The position numbers and the translations under genes were made by a program. A DNA stretch of 64,000 nucleotides from Penium margaritaceum (Eukaryota > Streptophyta > Zygnematophyceae > Desmidiales > Peniaceae). The notes below the pieces were generated by a model. The model saw nothing but the letters and a program-made list of their open reading frames with translations. It did not search any database and was not told the DNA's origin. The stretch lies in assembly GCA_023375785.1 (NCBI GenBank), contig SZWC01003871.1:6970-70969 (forward strand). Direction: 5' to 3'. This document shows, piece by piece, positions 57,513-64,000 of the stretch (position 1 is its first letter; the number at the start of each line of letters is the position of its first letter).

Positions 57513-60500
57513 AGGTGGGCCAAACTAGGGCGCAACCAGGGCACAACTGGGGCGCAACTAGGGTACAACAATGGTCCAACTAGGGTGCAAATAGGGTGCA
57601 ACAAGTGTACAACTAAGGCGCAACTAGGGCGTAGCTAGGACGCGACTAGGACGCAAGTAGGGCGCAACTAGGGTGAAAGTAGGTCTCACCTAGGGTGCAT
57701 GTAGGACACAAGTAGGGAACGACTAGGACACAACTAGGGCGCAACTTGGGTACAACTAGGGCGCAACTAGGGTGCAAGTAGGGTGTGAATAGGGCGCAAT
57801 TATAGCATAACAAGGACATAACTAGAGCACAAGTAGGCCACAAGTAGGGTCCAACTGGGGCGCAACTAGGGCACAACTGTGGCGTAACTAGGGCGCAACT
57901 AGGGTGCAAGTTGGACGCAAGTAGGGTGTAACTACGGTGTTACTAGGACGCAACTAGGGTGCAGCTAGGGCGAAACTAGGGCACAAGTAGGACGCAACTA
58001 GAGCGCAAGTAAGACACAACTTGCGTGCAACTAGGACGCAACTAGGGCGCAACTAGGACGGGACTACGACACAACAAGGGCCCAAGTAGGGCATAAGTAG
58101 GACGCAAGTAGGGTGCAACTAGGGTGCAAGTAGGGTGTATTTAGGAAGCAACTAGGATGCAAGTAGAAGGCAAGTAGGACACAAGTAGTAGGCAAGTAGG
58201 GTGCAACTAGGCCTTACCTAGGGTGCAACCATGATGCGAAAATAATGCAAGTAGGGCACAAGGACAGTGCAAGTAGGGTGCATCGAGGATGCAACTAGGG
58301 TGCAACTAGAGCGTAACTGCGGTGCAACTAGGGTGCAACTAGGACACAAGTAGGGTGCAACTAGGTCGTAAGTAGGGCACAAGTAGGATGCAAGTAGGGT
58401 ACAACTAGGACGCAACTAGTGCGGAACTTGGGCACAACTAGGGCACAAGCAAGGTGCAAGTAGGGCACAAATAGGAGGCAAGTAGAATATAACTAGGGCG
58501 CAAGTTTGGCACAAGTAGGGCGCAAGTTGGACACAAGTAGGGCACAACTAGGGTGTAACTAGGACATAACTAGGGCGCAGGTATGGTGTAAGTAGGGCAC
58601 AAGTAGCGCACAAGTAAGGTGCAAGTAGTGCACAACAAGGGCATAACTAGGGCACAACTAGGGTGGAAGTAGGGCACAAGTAGGGTACAAGTAGGACACA
58701 AGGGGAAAGTAGGGCGCAAATAGGGCATAATTAAAGTGCAACTAGGACGTAAATAGGTTGCAAGTAGGGTGCAAGTAGGGTGCAACCTGGGCGCAACTAA
58801 AGTACAACTAGGACGCAAGTAGGGTGCAATTAGGATGCAAGTAGGGTACAATTACGGCGCAACTAGGACGCAAGTAAGGGGCCACCACGGAGCAAGTAGG
58901 GTGCAAGTACGGCGAAAGTAGGAAGCAACTAAGACACAACTAGGGTACACCTAGGGTGCAAATAGGGTGTAAGAAAGGCGCAAGTACGACACAACTAGGG
59001 TGCAAGGAGGGCGTAACTAGGGCACAACTAGAGCAGAACTAGGGCGAAAGTATGACAAAAGTAAGGTGCAAATAGGGCTCAACTCGGGCCCAACTAGGGC
59101 ACAAGTAGAGCGCAACTAGGGCGCAAGAAGGGCGCAAGTAGGACGCAAGTAGGGTGCAAGTAGGGTGCAACTGGGACGCAACTAGGGCGGAACTAGGGTC
59201 TAAGTAGTACGCAACTAGGACGCAACTAGGACGCAAGTAGGGCGCAAGAAGGGAACAACTATGGCGTAATTAGGACAAAAATAGGACACAAGGAGGACAC
59301 AAGTAGGGCGCAAGTAGGGCGTAACTAGGGCGCAAGTAGGGTGTAAGCCTGGTACAATGAGTATACAAGTAGGGTGCAACTAGGGCGCAAATAGGGCGCA
59401 ACTAGGGTGCAAGCAGGGTTAACTGAGGTGTAACTAGGTGGCAAGTAGGGTGGAAGTAGGGCAAAAGTAGGGTGCAAGTAGGACGCAACTAGGGTGCAAC
59501 TAGCACACAAGAAGGGTGCAACTAAGGGACAACTAGGGCTTAACTAGGGTGTAACTAGGGTGCAACAAGGGCGCAAGTAGGGTACATCTAGGACGCAAGT
59601 AGGGCGCATGTAGGACATTACTAGGATGCAAGTAGGACACAAGTGGACTGCACATAGGGTGCAAATAGGCACGAGTAGGGTGCAACTAGGGTGCAACAGA
59701 GGCGCAACTAGGGCGTAACAAGGGTGCAAGTAAGACGCAACTAGGGAACAACTAGGGCGTAACAAGGGTACAAGTAAGACGCAACTAGGGAACAACTAGG
59801 GCACAGCTAGGGCACAACTAGGGTTCAATGAGGGTGCAAGTAGGATGCACGTAGGGCGTAAGTAGGGTGCAAGTAGGGCACAAGTACTGAGCAACCAGGA
59901 CACAACTAGGGCACAAGTAAGGTGCAACTAGGACGGAAATAGGGCACAAGTAGGGTGCAAGTAGGGCACAACTAGGGCACAACTAGGGTGGAGCTGGGAC
60001 GCAACTAGTGCACAATTAGGGTGCAAGTAGGGCGCAAGTAAAGTACAAGTAGGGCGCAACTAGGGCACAAGTAGGACGCAACTAGGGTGCAAGTAGGGTG
60101 CAAGTAGGGCGCAAGGAGGAAAAAAGTGGTAGGCACTAGGGCACAAGTAGGGCGCAACTAAGGTGCGAGTAGGGCACAACTTCGGCGCAACAGGGGCCGC
60201 ACTAAGGAGTAGCTAGGACGCATCTAGGGCGTAAAGAGGGCACAAGAAGGCCACATGTAGTGTGCAACTAGGGTATATCTAGGGTGCAACTAGGGTTGCA
60301 AGGAGGGCTCAAGTAGGACGCAACTACAGTGCAACTAGGGTACAACTAGGGCGCAACTAGGACGCAACCAGGGCGTAAGTAGGACGTTCTTAGGGTGCAA
60401 CTGGGACAAACTATGGCAAAACTAGGGTGCAACTAGAGCTCAAATAGGGTGCAAATAGGGCGCAAGTAGGGCGCAAGTAGGGCGCATGGAGGGCACAAGT

Positions 60501-60607
60501 AGGGAATAACTAGGGTGCAACTAGGGGGCAACTAGGGTGCAAAAATGATGTAGCTAGGGTGGAACTAGTGCGCAACTACGAGGTAACTAGGGCACAAGTA
60601 AGACACA
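57513..60607 (+). repeat. Higher-order copy 7, form B
   Basis: A second B copy in a row, which breaks the alternation. Markers are AAAGTGGTAGGCACTAGG at 60123, AAATAGGCACGAG near 59662 and the GTAAGACACAAGG end. It includes a 44-bp duplication at 59711-59798. Confidence 0.85.
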
Positions 60608-63600
60608 AGGAGGGTTGAGCTAGGGTGCAACCAGGGCACAACTAGGGTGCAACTAGGGCACAACTATGGTGCAACTAGGGCGCAAATAGGGTACAACTAG
60701 TGCACAACTAAGGCGCAACTAGGGTGTGGCCAGGACGCGAGTAGGACGCAAGTAGGGCACAACTAGGGTGAAAGTAGGTCTCACCTAGGGTGCATGTTGG
60801 GCACAAGTATGGCACGACTAGGACACAACTAGGGCGCAACTTGGGCGCAACCAGGGTGCAACTAGGGTGCAACTAGCGTGTGAATAGCATGCAACTAGAG
60901 CAAAACAAGGACGCAACTAGAGCGCAAGTAGGCCACAAGTAGGGTCAAAGTAGGACACAACTAGGGCACAACTGTGGCGTAACTAGGGTGCAACTAGGGT
61001 GCAAGTAGGACGCAAGTAGGGTGTAACTAGGGTGTTACTAGGACGCAACTAGGGTGTAGCTATGGCGCAACTAGGGCAAAAGTAGGAAGCAAGTAGAGCG
61101 CATGTAGGGTATAACTTGCGTGCAACTAGGACGCAACCAGGACGCAAGTAGGGCGGAACTAGGACGCAACAAGGGCCCAAGTAGGGCGTAAGAAGGATGC
61201 AAGTAGGGTGCAACTAGGGCGGAACTAGGGTGCAACTAGGAAGTAACTAGGACGCAAGTAGAACGTAAGTAGGGCACAAGTAGTATGGAAGTAAGGCACA
61301 ACTGGGCCTCAACTAGGGTGCAACTATGGTGCAAAAACAATGAAAGTAGGGCACAAGGAAGGTGCAAGTAGGATGCAACGAGGATGCAACTAGGGTGCAA
61401 CTAGAGCGTAACTAGGGTGCAACGAGAGTGCAACTAGGACACAACTAGGGTGCAACTAGGACGTAAGTAGGGCACAAGTAGGATGCAAGCAGGGCACAAC
61501 TAGGACGCAACTAGTGCAGAACTTGGGCGCCACAAGGGCGCAAGTAGGGTGCAAGTAGGGAGCGGAAATAGGCGACAAGTAGAGTATAACTAAGGCGCAA
61601 GTATAGCACACTTAGGGCGCAAGTTAGACGCAAGTAGGGCACAACTAGGGTGTAACTAGGGCGAAACTAAGGGCACAAGTATGGTGTAAGTAGGGCACAA
61701 GTAGGGCACAAGTAAGGCACAAGTAGTGCACAACTAGGGCATAACTAGGGTGCAACTAGGTTGCAAGTACAACGCAAGTAGGGTGCAAGTAGGACACAAG
61801 TAGTGCGCAGGTAGGGCGCAAGTAGGGCATAACTAAAGCGCAACTAGGATGCAAATAGGGTCCAAATAGGGTGCAAGTAGGGTTTGTACCTGGGCGTTAC
61901 TACAGTGCAACTAGGGCAAAAGTAAGTGCAAGGAGGATGCAAGTAGGGTACAATTAGGGCGCAACGAGGGTGCAAGTAAGGCGCCACTACAGTGCTAGTA
62001 GGGCGCAAGTACGGCATGACTAGGAAGCAACTAGGACACAACTAGGGCACACCTAGGGTGCAAATAGGGTGTAAGAAGGGCGCAAGTAGGGCACAAGTAG
62101 GGTGCAAGTATGGCGCAACTAGGGCACAACTAGGGCGCAACTAGGACGCAAGTAAGACAAAAGAAAGGTGCGAGTAGGACACAACTAGGGCGCAACTAGG
62201 GCACAAGTAGAGCACAACTAGGGTGCAAGAAGGGCGTAAGTAGGACGCAAGTAGGGTGTGACTAGGGTGCAACTTGGGCGCAACTAGGGCGGAACTAGGG
62301 TCCAAGTAGGACGCAGCTAGGATGCAACTAGGACGCAACTAGGACGCACGTAGGGCGCAAGTAGGGTGCAAGAAGGGAACAACTAGGGCGCAAATAGGAC
62401 ACAAAGAGGGCGCAAGTAGGGCGCAAGTAGGGCGCAAGTAGGGCGTAACTAGGGTGCAACTAGGGCAGAAGCAGGGCACAATGAAGATACAAGTAGGGCG
62501 CAACATGCGCGCAACTAGGGCGCAACTAGGGTGCAAGTAGGGCGCAACTAGGGCACAAGCAGGGTGTATCTAGGCCGTAAGTAGGCAGCAGGTTGGACCA
62601 AAGCAGGTCGAAAGTATGGTGCAACTAGGACAAAACTAGGATGCAACTAGCACACAAGTAGGGTGCAACTAGGGGAAAACGAGGGCTTAACTAGGGCACA
62701 ACTAGGGCACAACAAGGGTGCAAGTAGGGTACAGCTAGGGCGCAAGTAGGACGCATGTAGGACATTACTTGGACGCAAGTAGGACACAAGTAGAGTACAC
62801 GTAGGGTGCAAGTAGGGCGCGAGTAGGGTGCAACTAGGGCTCAACTAGGGTGCAACTAGGGAGCAACTACGGCGTAACTAGGGTGCGAGTAGGACACAAC
62901 TAGGGAACAACTAGGAAACAACTAGGGCACGACTGGGATTCAATTACTGTGCAAGTAGGATGCACGTAGGGCGTAAGTGCTGCGCAAGTAGGACACAAGT
63001 AGTGTACAACCAGGGCACAACCAGGGCACAAGTAAGGTGCAACTAGGACGGAAGTAGGGCACAAGTACGGTGGAAGCAGGACACAACTAGGGCGCAACTA
63101 GGGTGTAGCTATGGCACAACTAGTGCGCCATTAGGGTACAAGTAGGCGGCAAGTAAGGTGCAAGTAGGGCGCAACTAGGGCACAAGTAGGACGGAACTAG
63201 GGCGCAAGTAGGGTGCAAGCAGGGCGCAAGCAGGACGAAACTCGCAGCAACTAGGGCACAAGTAGGGCACAACTAGGGTGCAAGTAAGACACAACTACAG
63301 CACAACTAGGGCGCAACTAAGGTGCAACTAGGACGCATCTAGGGCGTAAGTAGGGCACAAGTAGGGGGCTTGTAGGGTACAACAAGGGTGTATCTGGGGT
63401 GCAACTAGGGTTGCAAGGAGGGCTCAAGTAGGGCGCAACTAGGGCACAACTAGGGCACAACTAGGGCGCGACTAGGACGCAACTAGGGCGCAGGTAGACC
63501 ATAACTAGGGTGCAACTAGGACAAACTAGGGCCAAACTAGGGCGCAACAAGAGCTCAAGTAGGGTGCAAGTAGGGCGCAAGTAGGGCGCACGTAGGGCGC

Positions 63601-63711
63601 AAGAAGCGAACAACTAGGGTGCATCAAGGGGGCAAGTAAGGCACAAAAAAGATGTAACTAGGGTGCAACTAGTGCGTAACTAGGGCATAACTAGGGCACA
63701 AGTAGGACACA
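60608..63711 (+). repeat. Higher-order copy 8, form A
   Basis: Form A by AAACTCGCAGCAACTAGG at 63238, by CAAGTAGGGCGCGAG near 62808, and by the GTAGGACACAAGG end. Confidence 0.85.
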
Positions 63712-64000
63712 AGGTGGACCAAACTAGGGCGCAACCAGGGCACAACTAGGGCGCAACTAGGGCACAACTACGGCGCAACTAGGGCGCAAATAGGGCGCAA
63801 CTAGTACACAACTAGTGTGTAACTAGGATGCGGCTAGGTCGCGAGTAGGACGCAAGTAGGACGCAACTAGGGTGCAAGTAGGTCTCACCTAGGGTGCATG
63901 TAGGGTACAAGTAGGGTACACGTAGGACACAACTAGGGCGCAACTTGGGCGCAGCTAGGGCGCAAGTAGGGTGCGAGTAGGGTGCAAATAGGGCGCGACT
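63712..64000 (+). repeat. Higher-order copy 9, start only
   Basis: The first 289 bases of a further copy, cut by the window edge. It resembles the start of copy 3 (TTGGGCGCAGCTAGGGCG and GTGCGAGTAGGG at 63948-63980). Confidence 0.75.

Larger units (their letters stand above)
39670..64000 (+). repeat. 11-bp satellite with ~3.0-kb higher-order repeat
   Basis: The array is built of copies of about 2.9-3.1 kb that can be followed by rare unit variants. The word AGGTGGGCCAAACTAGGGCG occurs at 42571, 45514, 48438, 51509, 54522 and 57513, and a variant at 60608 and 63712. Likewise a GGACATTACTAGG word occurs near 44546, 47487, 50542, 53543, 59613 and 62758. Copies fall into two forms, A and B, in the order A B A B A B B A. 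It runs to the window edge, so its right end is not seen. The left edge is placed where similarity to the next copy fades, within about 100 bp. Confidence 0.92.

Noticed and set aside
14825-63097. Dozens of - strand frames of 60-160 codons encoding 11-residue proline/leucine/cysteine repeats
   Set aside because: They arise mechanically from the 11-bp repeat read in 33-bp steps. They share no independent sequence, have no regulatory context and change with each copy.

Overview
The window holds no host protein-coding gene that I can support. It is repeat-dense nuclear DNA of a plant-type eukaryote. It contains two Ty1/copia elements, one chromodomain-bearing Ty3/gypsy element with an initiator-Met tRNA primer site, a degraded 5' piece of an 18S rRNA gene, a small inverted-repeat DNA transposon, and about 35 kb of an 11-bp satellite. 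The 18S piece keeps wording that, from memory, fits non-seed green plants (bryophytes, lycophytes, streptophyte algae) better than flowering plants. That placement is an inference, not a classification.

Layout. 1-2353: anonymous DNA with a (TC)17 microsatellite and a run of hairpins near 1.69-1.97 kb. 2354-8746: a broken copia element (copia-1) on the + strand, with about 980-bp LTRs and a perfect GGGCA target duplication. 8747-9330: anonymous DNA. 9331-9668: the first ~340 bp of an 18S rRNA gene on the - strand. 9669-10579: anonymous DNA lying where the external transcribed spacer would be. 10580-11989: about eight copies of a 168-bp tandem repeat, one of them split by a 216-bp MITE. 11990-15563: the 11-bp satellite, first block. 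15564-20031: a separate block built around eight ~438-bp tandem units with foldback arms and long C and G tracts. 20032-64000: the 11-bp satellite again, interrupted at 22800-35133 by a second copia element (copia-2, - strand, AGTGG target duplication), which itself carries a gypsy element (22876-29264) in its downstream LTR.

The satellite unit is close to GGGCGCAACTA, always in the same orientation. Most unit variants look like CpG decay (GGGTGC, GGGCAC), with a second two-state position (CAACTAG or CAAGTAG). From about 39.7 kb to the right edge the array has a higher-order structure: copies of about 3.0 kb in two forms, A and B, in the order A B A B A B B A. Three separate marker sites agree on this order. 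Local 22- and 44-bp duplications (2 and 4 units) show growth in whole-unit steps.

How the parts relate. The satellite array was present first, copia-2 inserted into it, and gypsy inserted into copia-2. Copia-1 and copia-2 are sister elements: they share LTR ends, the sequence next to the LTR where a primer site belongs, and the polypurine-tract context. The order 18S 5' end, spacer-like DNA, 168-bp repeats, 11-bp satellite raises the possibility that the satellite grew out of, or beside, a fragment of ribosomal intergenic spacer. The strongest leads are the A/B higher-order array, its CpG-decay and 11-bp phasing pattern, and the ~438-bp foldback repeat. All comparisons were made by eye; no alignment or database search was run.
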